64,000 bases of DNA from Pseudomonas monsensis (GTDB taxonomy: Bacteria; Pseudomonadota; Gammaproteobacteria; Pseudomonadales; Pseudomonadaceae): contig NZ_CP077087.1 of assembly GCF_014268495.2 (NCBI RefSeq), forward strand, positions 355,001 to 419,000, written 5' to 3'. Shown here piece after piece: positions 37,165 to 45,051 of the stretch (the first letter of the stretch is position 1; each line of letters begins with the position of its first letter). A program made the position numbers and the translations under genes. The notes under the pieces are model-generated. The model did no database searches. It was given only the letters and a program-made list of their open reading frames with translations, and was not told the origin of the DNA.

Positions 37165-39321
37165 GTGGAATCAGAAGTCAGTCGAGTTCAACTCAGTCAT
37201 GATCCACGCGCGTTGCACGACGATCCGTTACTGGACGGTCTGCTCGCCCTTTGCATGCTGCACCAGAAACCCGCCAGCGCGGCGATGCTGACCACCGGCC
37301 TGCCGCTGCCCAAGCAACGCCTGAGCGTCGAGTTGCTGCCCCGCGCCGCCGCTCGCGCCGGGCTCCAGGGCCGGGTACTGCAACGCAAGCTGGAAGAAAT
37401 TCCGGCGATCGCCATGCCGGCACTGTTGCTGCTCAAGGACGGCCGCAGCGCCGTCCTGCTCGGCTGGCAAGGCGAGAACGAAGCCAGGGTGCTGCTCAGC
37501 GAAAGCGACGGCGGCGAATCGGTGGTCAGCCGCGAACTGCTGGCCGACGACTACACCGGCAAAGTCTTCTTCGCCCAGCCGCAGCACAAATTCGACGTCA
37601 ACCACGGCACGCTGATCCCGCGTGCACGCTCGTGGTTCCGCGATACCCTCAAGCGTTCGCGCTGGCTGTACGCCGATGCGATCGCCGCCAGTTTCCTGAT
37701 CAACATCATCGCCATGGCCGCGCCGCTGTTCGTGATGAACGTCTACGACCGCGTGGTGCCGAACCAGGCCGAAGCGACCCTGTGGGTGCTCGCACTGGGC
37801 ATCACCGGGGCCTACATTTTCGACCTGATCCTCAAGAGCCTGCGCAGTCTGTGCCTGGACCTGGCCGGGAAGAAAACCGACCTGATCATCTCCGCCACGC
37901 TGTTCGAACGCATTGTCGGCATGGCGATGAAATACCGCCCGGCGCGGGTCGGCAGCTTTGCGCAGAACATCCATGAGTTTCAGAGCCTGCGCGACTTCCT
38001 CGCTTCGCTGACCCTGACCAGCCTGATCGACCTGCCGTTTACCATCCTGATCTTCATCGTCATCGCCATTCTCGGCGGGCACCTGGTGTGGATTCCGGTG
38101 CTGGCGTTCCCGATTGCCCTGCTGATCGGCTATGCCTTGCAGAAGCCGCTGGTCGCGACGATGGAGCGCACCATGGCCCTCGGTGCCGAGCGCCAGTCGA
38201 GCCTGATCGAAACCCTCGCCGGCCTCGACGCAGTCAAGGTCAACAACGCCGAAAGCGAACGCCAATACCAGTGGGAACAGACCATCGGCACCCTCAGCCG
38301 CCTCGAACTGCGAGTGAAAATGCTCTCCGGTCTGGCGATGAACATCACCCTTCTGATCCAGCAACTGGCCGGGGTGATCATGATCGTCTTCGGCGTCTAC
38401 CAGATCATCGCCGGCAACCTGAGCATGGGCGGTCTGATTGCCTGCTACATGCTCAGTGGCCGCGCCCTCAGCCCGCTGGCCTCGCTGTCCGGCCTGCTGA
38501 CGCGTTACCAGCAGGCGCGGGTGACCATGACCTCGGTCGATCAGATGATGGAGTTGCCACAGGAGCGCAATTTCGAAGAACGCCCGCTGAGCCGCAAGGT
38601 CCTGCAGGGCGCGATCGAATGCCGCCAACTCAACTTCACCTACCCGGAACAACAGAACCCGGCGCTGAAGAACATCAACCTGGTGATCCGTCCCGGCGAG
38701 AAGATCGGCATCATTGGCCGCAGCGGCTCGGGCAAGAGTTCGCTGGCGAAACTGCTGGTGGGCCTGTATCAGCCGGACGACGGCGCGTTGCTGGTCGACG
38801 GTGTGGATATCCGTCAGATCGACGTCAGCGAACTGCGCTACAACATCGGCTACGTGCCGCAGGACATCCAGCTGCTGTCCGGCACCCTGCGCGACAACCT
38901 GGTGTCCGGCGCACGTTATGTCGAGGACGAACTGGTGCTGCAAGCCGCCGAACTGGCCGGTGTCCACGAGTTCGCCCGTCTGCACCCGCAAGGTTATGAA
39001 CTGCAAGTCGGCGAGCGCGGACAAAACCTGTCCGGCGGCCAGCGGCAGAACGTCGCCCTTGCGCGGGCACTGTTGCTCAATCCACCGATCCTGTTGATGG
39101 ACGAGCCCACCAGCGCCATGGACAACACTGGCGAAGAACGCCTCAAGCAACGCCTCGCGGCGGTGATAGAAAACAAGACCGTGGTGCTGGTGACGCACCG
39201 GGCGTCGCTGCTGTCGCTGGTGGATCGCCTGTTGGTGGTCGACCGTGGGCAGATTCTCGCTGACGGTCCGAAAGCGGCGGTGATGGAAGCGTTGAAGAAG
39301 GGGCAGATCAGTGTTGCTTAA
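37165..39321 (+). CDS. lapB: LapB, type I secretion ABC transporter for LapA
   Basis: About 718 residues. The N-terminal C39-like domain (DDPLLDGLLALCMLHQKPAS) lacks the peptidase catalytic arrangement, as in RTX exporters. A six-helix transmembrane domain spans about 155-430. The nucleotide-binding domain has Walker A GRSGSGKSS near 518, signature LSGGQRQ near 622, Walker B LLMDEPTSAMD near 643 and the H-loop VTHR. It powers unfolded LapA export with LapC and LapE. Two GTG starts are possible (37156 and 37165); the second gives the N-terminus MESEVSR and better spacing to AAAGAG. It overlaps lapC by 11 bp. Confidence 0.95.
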   Translation: MESEVSRVQLSHDPRALHDDPLLDGLLALCMLHQKPASAAMLTTGLPLPKQRLSVELLPRAAARAGLQGRVLQRKLEEIPAIAMPALLLLKDGRSAVLLGWQGENEARVLLSESDGGESVVSRELLADDYTGKVFFAQPQHKFDVNHGTLIPRARSWFRDTLKRSRWLYADAIAASFLINIIAMAAPLFVMNVYDRVVPNQAEATLWVLALGITGAYIFDLILKSLRSLCLDLAGKKTDLIISATLFERIVGMAMKYRPARVGSFAQNIHEFQSLRDFLASLTLTSLIDLPFTILIFIVIAILGGHLVWIPVLAFPIALLIGYALQKPLVATMERTMALGAERQSSLIETLAGLDAVKVNNAESERQYQWEQTIGTLSRLELRVKMLSGLAMNITLLIQQLAGVIMIVFGVYQIIAGNLSMGGLIACYMLSGRALSPLASLSGLLTRYQQARVTMTSVDQMMELPQERNFEERPLSRKVLQGAIECRQLNFTYPEQQNPALKNINLVIRPGEKIGIIGRSGSGKSSLAKLLVGLYQPDDGALLVDGVDIRQIDVSELRYNIGYVPQDIQLLSGTLRDNLVSGARYVEDELVLQAAELAGVHEFARLHPQGYELQVGERGQNLSGGQRQNVALARALLLNPPILLMDEPTSAMDNTGEERLKQRLAAVIENKTVVLVTHRASLLSLVDRLLVVDRGQILADGPKAAVMEALKKGQISVA

Positions 39322-40678
39322 GTCGGGTGTCAAGGATTCGATCCGTCGCTACTTCAAGGGCTCTGCTTCGTTGCAGGGCCAGCCGCTGCCGGAGGTCAAC
39401 AAAGCGCTGATCGAAGACGCCCCACGCGTCGTGCGTCTGACCATCTGGGCGATCATCGGCTTCTTTATCTTCCTGCTGCTGTGGGCCAACTTCGCCGTGA
39501 TCGACGAAGTGACCAAGGGCGACGGCAAGGCGATTCCGTCGTCGAAGATCCAGAAAATCCAGAACCTGGAGGGCGGGATCGTCTCCGAGCTGTTCGTCAA
39601 GGAAGGCCAGATTGTCGAAGCCGGTGCACCGCTGATTCGCCTCGACGATACGCGATTTGCCTCCAACGTCGGCGAAACCGAGGCCGATCGGCTGTCGATG
39701 CTGCTGCGCGTCGAGCGTCTGAGTGCCGAGGTCGATGACCGTCCGCTGAATTTCCCTGAAGACGTGCTCAAAGCCGTGCCGGGCCAGGCGAAAAGCGAAG
39801 AGTCGCTGTACATCAGCCGCCGCCAGCAACTGCACGACGAGATCGGTGGTTTGCAGGAGCAGTTGATCCAGCGTCAGCAAGAGCTGCGCGAGTTCAGCTC
39901 CAAGCAGGCGCAGTATCGTCAGCAACTGGGCTTGCAACGTCAGGAAATCAACATGTCCGAGCCGCTGGTGGCGCAGGGCGCGGTGTCCCCGGTAGAAGTC
40001 TTGCGCCTCAAGCGTGCCGAGGTGGAAACCCGTGGTCAGCTCGACGCCACCACCCTGGCAATCCCGCGTGCGGAATCGGCGATCAAGGAAGTGCAGCGCA
40101 AGATCGACGAGACGCGCGGCAAGTTCCGCAGCGATGCGCTCACCCAGCTCAATGAAGCGCGCACCGACCTGAACAAGGCCCAGGCCACCGGCAAGGCGCT
40201 GGAGGATCGGGTCAGCCGGACGCTGGTTACCTCGCCCGTGCGCGGCATCGTCAACAAGTTGCTGGTCAACACCATCGGCGGGGTGATTCAGCCGGGCAGC
40301 GACATGGTCGAAATCGTACCGCTGGATGACACCTTGCTGGTCGAAGCCAAGATCCGTCCGCAGGACATTGCCTTCCTGCACCCGGGGCAGGAAGCGATCG
40401 TCAAGTTCACCGCCTATGACTACACCATCTATGGCGGGTTGAAAGCCAAGCTGGAACAGATCGGTGCCGACACCATCACCGACGAAGACAAGAAAACCAC
40501 CTACTACATCATCAAGGTGCGCACCGAGCGCAGCCACTTGGGTACCGATGAGAAACCGCTGTTGATCATTCCTGGGATGGTCGCGTCGGTGGACATCATC
40601 ACCGGCAAGAAGTCGGTGTTGAGTTACCTGCTCAAGCCGATCATCCGGGCGCGAGCCGAGGCGTTGCACGAACGTTGA
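39311..40678 (+). CDS. lapC: LapC, HlyD-family membrane fusion protein for LapA
   Basis: A 455-residue adaptor of the HlyD type: a cytosolic N-terminus, one transmembrane helix (IWAIIGFFIFLLLWANFAVID, about residues 37-57), a lipoyl half-motif (KIQNLEGGIVSELFVKEGQIVEAG), a long coiled-coil hairpin (about 130-295), the second lipoyl half (SPVRGIVNKLLV) and a beta-barrel end. It bridges LapB and LapE. It starts with GTG inside the end of lapB, so coupling is likely. It is the last gene of lapEBC; a REP pair follows. Confidence 0.95.
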   Translation: MLLKSGVKDSIRRYFKGSASLQGQPLPEVNKALIEDAPRVVRLTIWAIIGFFIFLLLWANFAVIDEVTKGDGKAIPSSKIQKIQNLEGGIVSELFVKEGQIVEAGAPLIRLDDTRFASNVGETEADRLSMLLRVERLSAEVDDRPLNFPEDVLKAVPGQAKSEESLYISRRQQLHDEIGGLQEQLIQRQQELREFSSKQAQYRQQLGLQRQEINMSEPLVAQGAVSPVEVLRLKRAEVETRGQLDATTLAIPRAESAIKEVQRKIDETRGKFRSDALTQLNEARTDLNKAQATGKALEDRVSRTLVTSPVRGIVNKLLVNTIGGVIQPGSDMVEIVPLDDTLLVEAKIRPQDIAFLHPGQEAIVKFTAYDYTIYGGLKAKLEQIGADTITDEDKKTTYYIIKVRTERSHLGTDEKPLLIIPGMVASVDIITGKKSVLSYLLKPIIRARAEALHER

Positions 40679-40701
40679 TTCTCTAGTGGCCTGACCGGCT
40701 T

Positions 40702-40794
40702 CATCGCTGGCAAGCCAGCTCCCACAGAGTTCTTGGTTGGAACACGATCATGTGATCGACATCAGAACCTGTGGGAGCTGGCTTGCCAGCGATG
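40702..40794. repeat. REP pair after lapC
   Basis: Perfect 26-bp inverted arms at 40702-40727 and 40769-40794, of the class containing GCTGGCAAGCCAGCTCCCACAG, separated by 41 bp. It lies between lapC and the dioxygenase operon. Confidence 0.9.
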
Positions 40795-41048
40795 GCGTCC
40801 GATAAATCGCCGCATTACGCCCAAAAGTGACACTAATCGTCACTCACCATCCAGTCCATTCCTCACCATCCGCCATATCGTTATTCATTAACGGTATTTA
40901 ATTTCCAGTTCTTATAGCTTTAAAGTCATCCCCCTGCGTACCTGCCGACCAATCGGCGCGCCGCACGACCTGAACCAACACGCAATCCAGCGTGAGTGTC
41001 TGATCGACGAGCGCGCCCGTGAGCGCGTCGTGCGTGGGAGATTGAAAG
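40795..41048 (+). promoter_or_regulatory. Probable promoter region of the dioxygenase-ABC operon
   Basis: About 250 bp, AT-rich between 40850 and 40925 (for example TTATTCATTAACGGTATTTAA). The composition recalls promoters of sulphur-starvation genes, but I cannot identify a CysB site or core hexamers with confidence. GGGAGA precedes the ATG at 41049. Confidence 0.4.
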
Positions 41049-41945
41049 ATGTCCGCAGCTACTGCCACCCCAAGCGCCGCGACTGCCGCGCCGCAAACCT
41101 TCGAGATTCGTCCGTTCAGCGGTGCCGTCGGTGCCGAAATCATCGGCCTGGACCTGACCCGCCCGGTCAACGACCAGGACTTCGCCCGCATTCACCGCGC
41201 GCATCTGGATCACCACGTTGTGGTGTTCCGCGACCAGCGCATCACCCCGCAACAGCAGATCGACTTCAGCCGCCGTTTCGGCGTGTTGCAGATCCACGTG
41301 CTCAAGCAGTTCCTGCTGGCGGATCACCCGGAAATCCTCATCGTTTCCAACATCGTCGAAAACGGCCAGAACATCGGCCTCGGCGATGCCGGCAAGTTCT
41401 GGCACTCCGACCTCTCCTACAAAGAGCTGCCGAGCCTTGGCTCGATGCTGCACGCGCAAGAACTGCCGTCCGAGGGCGGCGACACCTTGTTCGCCGACAT
41501 GCACAAAGCCTGGGACCACCTGCCTGAAGCGCTGCGCAAAGCGGTCGCAGGTCGCTCGGCCGCGCACTCCTACACGGCGCGCTACAGCGAGACCAAATTC
41601 GAAGGTAACTGGCGTCCGACGCTGACCCCGGAGCAACTGGCCCAGGTCGCCGAAGTCGTGCACCCGATCGTCCGTACCCACCCGGAAAACGGCCGCAAGG
41701 CGCTGTTTGTCAGCGAAGGTTTCACCACGCGCATCGTCGGTTTGCCGGAAGACGAGAGCAAGCAGCTGCTCGCCGAGCTCTATGCCCACAGCGTGCTGCC
41801 GCAAAACATCTACCGCCACCAGTGGCAGCCCCACGACATGGTGTTCTGGGACAACCGTTCGCTGATCCACCTCGCCGCCGGTTGCCCTGCGCATCTGCGC
41901 CGCAAGCTGTATCGCACGACCATTCAGGGCGACGCGCCTTTCTGA
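41049..41945 (+). CDS. TauD/TfdA-family Fe(II)/2-oxoglutarate dioxygenase
   Basis: A 298-residue soluble dioxygenase. The iron facial triad is visible as His119-x-Asp121 (FWHSDLSYKELPS) and His274 (MVFWDNRSLIHLAAG). Arg285 or Arg289 shortly after is the likely 2-oxoglutarate ligand. The segment VVVFRDQRITPQQQIDFSRRFG is typical of the family. Members oxidise taurine, alkylsulphonates, sulphate esters or 2,4-D; the sequence does not decide the substrate. The next two genes encode a TauBC/SsuBC-type ABC ATPase and permease, so uptake and oxidation of a small sulphonate-like or related compound is a reasonable inference. Confidence 0.92.
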   Translation: MSAATATPSAATAAPQTFEIRPFSGAVGAEIIGLDLTRPVNDQDFARIHRAHLDHHVVVFRDQRITPQQQIDFSRRFGVLQIHVLKQFLLADHPEILIVSNIVENGQNIGLGDAGKFWHSDLSYKELPSLGSMLHAQELPSEGGDTLFADMHKAWDHLPEALRKAVAGRSAAHSYTARYSETKFEGNWRPTLTPEQLAQVAEVVHPIVRTHPENGRKALFVSEGFTTRIVGLPEDESKQLLAELYAHSVLPQNIYRHQWQPHDMVFWDNRSLIHLAAGCPAHLRRKLYRTTIQGDAPF

Positions 41946-41967
41946 TTCGCCGGAGATTGATCAAATA

Positions 41968-42828
41968 ATGAACGCTCCCTTGCAAGGCCACGCGGCCAGC
42001 AACCCGATCGCTCGCAGCGAAGCGTTGTTGGCAGTGGACAACGTCAGCCTCGAATACCGCACGCCGCAACGCGTGGTGCGCGCCACTCACCAGGTCAGTT
42101 TTGAAATCGACCCGGCCGATCGCTACGTGCTGCTCGGCCCGTCCGGTTGCGGCAAATCGACCCTGCTCAAAGCGGTGGCCGGGTTCATTCAACCGTGCGA
42201 AGGCGAGATCCGTCTGCAAGGCCAGCGCGTCGATGCACCGGGCCCTGACCGGATTGTGGTGTTTCAGGAATTCGATCAGCTGCCACCGTGGAAAACCGTC
42301 AAACAGAACGTGATGTTCCCGCTCCTCGCGTCGCGCACTCTGAAGAAGAAAGAAGCCGAAGAACGCGCGCTGCACTATTTGGAAAAAGTTGGCCTGGCGG
42401 CGTTCGCCGATGCTTATCCACACACGTTGTCCGGCGGCATGAAGGCGCGGGTGGCGATTGCCCGGGCGCTGGCGATGCAGCCGAAAATCCTCTTGATGGA
42501 CGAGCCGTTCGCCGCGCTGGATGCACTGACCCGGCGCAAGATGCAGGAAGAATTGCTGCTGCTCTGGGAAGAAGTGCGCTTCACCTTGCTGTTCGTCACG
42601 CACTCGATCGAAGAGGCACTGGTGGTCGGCAATCGCATCCTGCTGCTGTCACCCCACCCGGGGCGGGTGCGCGCTGAAGTGCACAGCCATCAATACGATC
42701 TGCAAAGCCTTGGCGGCGTGGCGTTTCAGGAATCGGCGCGGCGCATTCATCGCTTGCTGTTCGATGAAGGCCAGTCGCCGGAAACCGAGCGTGACCACGA
42801 CTTCAACGACATTCGCATCGCTTATTGA
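41968..42828 (+). CDS. ABC importer ATP-binding protein (TauB/SsuB/NrtD-like)
   Basis: A 286-residue ATPase with Walker A GPSGCGKST, Q-loop FQEFDQLPPWKTV, signature LSGGMKAR, Walker B ILLMDEP and the H-loop region LFVTHSIEEA. The PWKTV wording after the Q-loop and the C-terminal extension are typical of the nitrate/sulphonate/taurine importer group. It starts 22 bp after the dioxygenase and is followed at once by the permease gene, so all three are one operon. Confidence 0.93.
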   Translation: MNAPLQGHAASNPIARSEALLAVDNVSLEYRTPQRVVRATHQVSFEIDPADRYVLLGPSGCGKSTLLKAVAGFIQPCEGEIRLQGQRVDAPGPDRIVVFQEFDQLPPWKTVKQNVMFPLLASRTLKKKEAEERALHYLEKVGLAAFADAYPHTLSGGMKARVAIARALAMQPKILLMDEPFAALDALTRRKMQEELLLLWEEVRFTLLFVTHSIEEALVVGNRILLLSPHPGRVRAEVHSHQYDLQSLGGVAFQESARRIHRLLFDEGQSPETERDHDFNDIRIAY

Positions 42829-42848
42829 GCGGCCAGGAGGACTACCCG

Positions 42849-43715
42849 ATGAGCCATTCATCATCCGTGCGTGAAGAATTCGAAATCAAGTTGGAGCCGC
42901 TGACCGAAGTGCCGGTCGAGCGCGAGTTGTCCCTCGGCACGCAGCTGTGGCAACAGGGCTGGCTGCGTAAAGGCCTGATCCTGATTGTGCTCGCTGTCGT
43001 GTGGGAAGTGGTCGCGCGGATTCAGAACAATGACCTGATGCTGCCGAGTTTCCTGCAAACCAGCCATGCGCTGTTCGACGGCCTGCTCAGTGGCGAGTTG
43101 CTGGCCAAGGTGTGGATATCGCTGGTGGTGTTGCTCAAGGGTTATCTGATCGGCATCGTGCTGGCATTTGCCCTGACCACGTTGGCGGTATCGACGCAGT
43201 TGGGCCGTGATCTGCTGAGCACGATGACCTCGATGTTCAATCCGTTGCCCGCGATTGCCTTATTGCCATTGGCGCTGCTGTGGTTTGGCCTGGGGCAGAA
43301 CAGCCTGATCTTCGTGCTGGTGCATTCGGTGCTGTGGGCGCTCGCGCTGAACACCTATGCCGGGTTTCTCGGCGTTTCGGAAACTCTGCGCATGGCTGGG
43401 CGCAATTACGGTTTGAAGGGTTTGCGACTGGTGCTGTTTATTCTGATCCCGGCGGCGCTGCCGTCGATTCTTGCCGGGCTGAAAATTGGCTGGGCGTTTG
43501 CCTGGCGCACATTGATCGCGGCAGAACTGGTGTTTGGTGCGACCAGTGGCAAGGGTGGGTTGGGCTGGTACATCTTTCAGAATCGCAATGAGCTGTACAC
43601 CGACAAGGTGTTTGCCGGGTTGGCGGTGGTGATTTTGATCGGGTTGCTCGTTGAGAATCTGGTTTTCGATACGCTGGAGCGGGTGACCGTTAAGCGGTGG
43701 GGGATGCAGCGGTAA
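42849..43715 (+). CDS. ABC importer permease (TauC/SsuC-like)
   Basis: A 288-residue inner-membrane permease with about six transmembrane segments and the EAA-type loop AGRNYGLKGLRLVLFILIPAALPSILAGLKIG, which docks onto the ATPase. I chose the ATG at 42849 preceded by CAGGAGGA; an upstream TTG at 42825 would add eight residues but has no ribosome site. No periplasmic substrate-binding protein gene lies next to it or elsewhere in the window, which is unusual for this importer class. Confidence 0.92.
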   Translation: MSHSSSVREEFEIKLEPLTEVPVERELSLGTQLWQQGWLRKGLILIVLAVVWEVVARIQNNDLMLPSFLQTSHALFDGLLSGELLAKVWISLVVLLKGYLIGIVLAFALTTLAVSTQLGRDLLSTMTSMFNPLPAIALLPLALLWFGLGQNSLIFVLVHSVLWALALNTYAGFLGVSETLRMAGRNYGLKGLRLVLFILIPAALPSILAGLKIGWAFAWRTLIAAELVFGATSGKGGLGWYIFQNRNELYTDKVFAGLAVVILIGLLVENLVFDTLERVTVKRWGMQR

Positions 43716-43739
43716 TTCTGTGGCGTTGCGGCTGGCCCT

Positions 43740-43830
43740 ATCGCTGGCAAGCCAGCTCCCGCAGGTTTTGCGGTGGCCGTAGACTTTGTGAGCTCCCTGA
43801 ATCAATGTGGGAGCTGGCTTGCCAGCGATG
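43740..43830. repeat. REP pair before the LysR gene
   Basis: Inverted arms at about 43740-43765 and 43806-43830, the same class as the pair after lapC. The left arm has one change (CCCGCAGG instead of CCCACAGG). Confidence 0.88.
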
Positions 43831-43914
43831 GCGTCCTGTCGGGCGCCTCCTTACTTAAAAGATGTTTGCTAGCATTGCGCGCAGATCAATCCTGATCAGC
43901 CACGAGTGCTCAGT

Positions 43915-44832
43915 ATGCAACTGCCGGACATGAACCTGCTGGTCGCCCTCGACGCCTTGCTCGACGAGGGCAGCGTGGTCGGTGCCGCGCGGCGGATGAA
44001 CCTCAGCCCGGCGGCCATGAGCCGCACGCTGACGCGCATCCGCGAAGCCATCGGCGATCCGATCCTGGTGCGCGCCGGCCGTGGCCTGGTGCCCACACCC
44101 AAAGCCCTGGAATTACGCGAGCAGGTGCGCGATGTGGTCGAACACGCCGCGCTGCTGTTCCGCTCGGCAGACGCCGTCGAACTGGGCACTCTGCGCCGCC
44201 GCTTCAGCATCCGCGCCAACGACTTTTTCGTCGGTGTGTACGGTGGAAAACTGTTCGACACCCTCGACCAGCAGGCCCCGCATTGCGAATTACGCTTTGT
44301 CCCGGAAGGCGACGGCGACGATGAAGCGTTGCGCGAAGGGCGGATCGACCTGAGTGTCAGCAATACCCGGCCGGTGACCCCGGAAGTCAAAGTGCAGAAC
44401 CTGTTCTCCACGCATTTTGTCGGTCTGGTGCGTGAGGACCATCCGTTGCTCGACGGCGAAATCACCGCCGAGCGTTATGCCGGTTTCTCCCACATCAGCA
44501 TGTCGCGTCGTGGCATTGCCCGTGGCCCGATTGATACTGCGCTGAACGCCTTGGGGCTGGAGCGGCGGGTGGCGGTGATCGCGCCGAGCTTCCATGCGGC
44601 GATGTTTGCCTTGCCTGATTCCGACCTGATCCTGCCGGTGCCCAAGGAAGCGCTGCTGAGTGTGCGCCGACTGGGTCTGAAGCTGCGCTCATTCGACCTG
44701 CCAATCCCGTTGCCGACGCTGATGCTGACCCAGGCCTGGCACCCGCGCTTCGACAAGGACCCGGCGCACCGCTGGCTGCGCGAGACGCTCAAGGCCTGTT
44801 GCGACGAAACCTGGCTGGCCGCCCAGCCCTGA
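43915..44832 (+). CDS. LysR-family transcriptional regulator
   Basis: A 305-residue LTTR. The N-terminal helix-turn-helix (LLVALDALLDEGSVVGAARRMNLSPAAMSRTLTRIREAIGDPILVRAGRGLVPT) is of the NodD/PnbR-like group, and a periplasmic-binding-protein-like effector domain follows. I chose the ATG at 43915 rather than GTG 43906, giving the usual short N-terminus MQLPDMNLLVALD. It precedes the efflux operon in the same direction, with an intervening region that holds a LysR-box-like inverted repeat, so it probably controls that operon. The inducer is unknown. Confidence 0.9.
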   Translation: MQLPDMNLLVALDALLDEGSVVGAARRMNLSPAAMSRTLTRIREAIGDPILVRAGRGLVPTPKALELREQVRDVVEHAALLFRSADAVELGTLRRRFSIRANDFFVGVYGGKLFDTLDQQAPHCELRFVPEGDGDDEALREGRIDLSVSNTRPVTPEVKVQNLFSTHFVGLVREDHPLLDGEITAERYAGFSHISMSRRGIARGPIDTALNALGLERRVAVIAPSFHAAMFALPDSDLILPVPKEALLSVRRLGLKLRSFDLPIPLPTLMLTQAWHPRFDKDPAHRWLRETLKACCDETWLAAQP

Positions 44833-44852
44833 TTCCGAAAACCACACGAACC

Positions 44853-44944
44853 CTGTAGGCGTGAGCCTGCTCGCGACAGCGGTGTATCAGTCGGCGAAAA
44901 TATCGACCGAAACGGCGCCATCGCGAGCAGGCTCACGCCTACAG
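44853..44944. repeat. REP pair of a second class
   Basis: Perfect 24-bp inverted arms (44853-44876 and 44921-44944) containing CTGTAGGCGTGAGCCTGCTC. It differs in sequence from the GCTGGCAAGCCAGC class and is shared in type with the pair at 54235-54325. Confidence 0.88.
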
Positions 44945-44965
44945 TGAAATAGTTGTGTCTGACGC

Positions 44966-44986
44966 ACTTATATCCTGCCAATAAGT
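44966..44986. promoter_or_regulatory. LysR-box-like inverted repeat before the efflux operon
   Basis: ACTTAT, 9 nt, ATAAGT: a T-N11-A dyad of the LysR type, nested in a wider inverted repeat CTGACG (44959-44964) ... CGTCAG (44994-44999). A TAAGAT hexamer at 45013-45018 could be the -10, which puts the dyad near -50. It is probably the target of the adjacent LysR protein. Confidence 0.5.
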
Positions 44987-45019
44987 CAATTTTCGTCAGT
45001 AGTAAGCCCGACTAAGATG

Positions 45020-45042
45020 CTCCGGTATTTTTCCCTCCGGAG
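45020..45042 (+). promoter_or_regulatory. Hairpin covering the ribosome site of the MFS gene
   Basis: CTCCGG (45020-45025), an 11-nt loop, CCGGAG (45037-45042). The right arm contains the GGAG that serves the ATG at 45052, so the stem would hide the ribosome site if it forms in the RNA. Confidence 0.4.
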
Positions 45043-45051
45043 TGTGCATTC

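Noticed and set aside
37228..39333. 701-codon antisense frame opposite lapB
   Set aside because: LapB shows all ABC transporter motifs in the plus-strand frame; the antisense translation has no recognisable domain.
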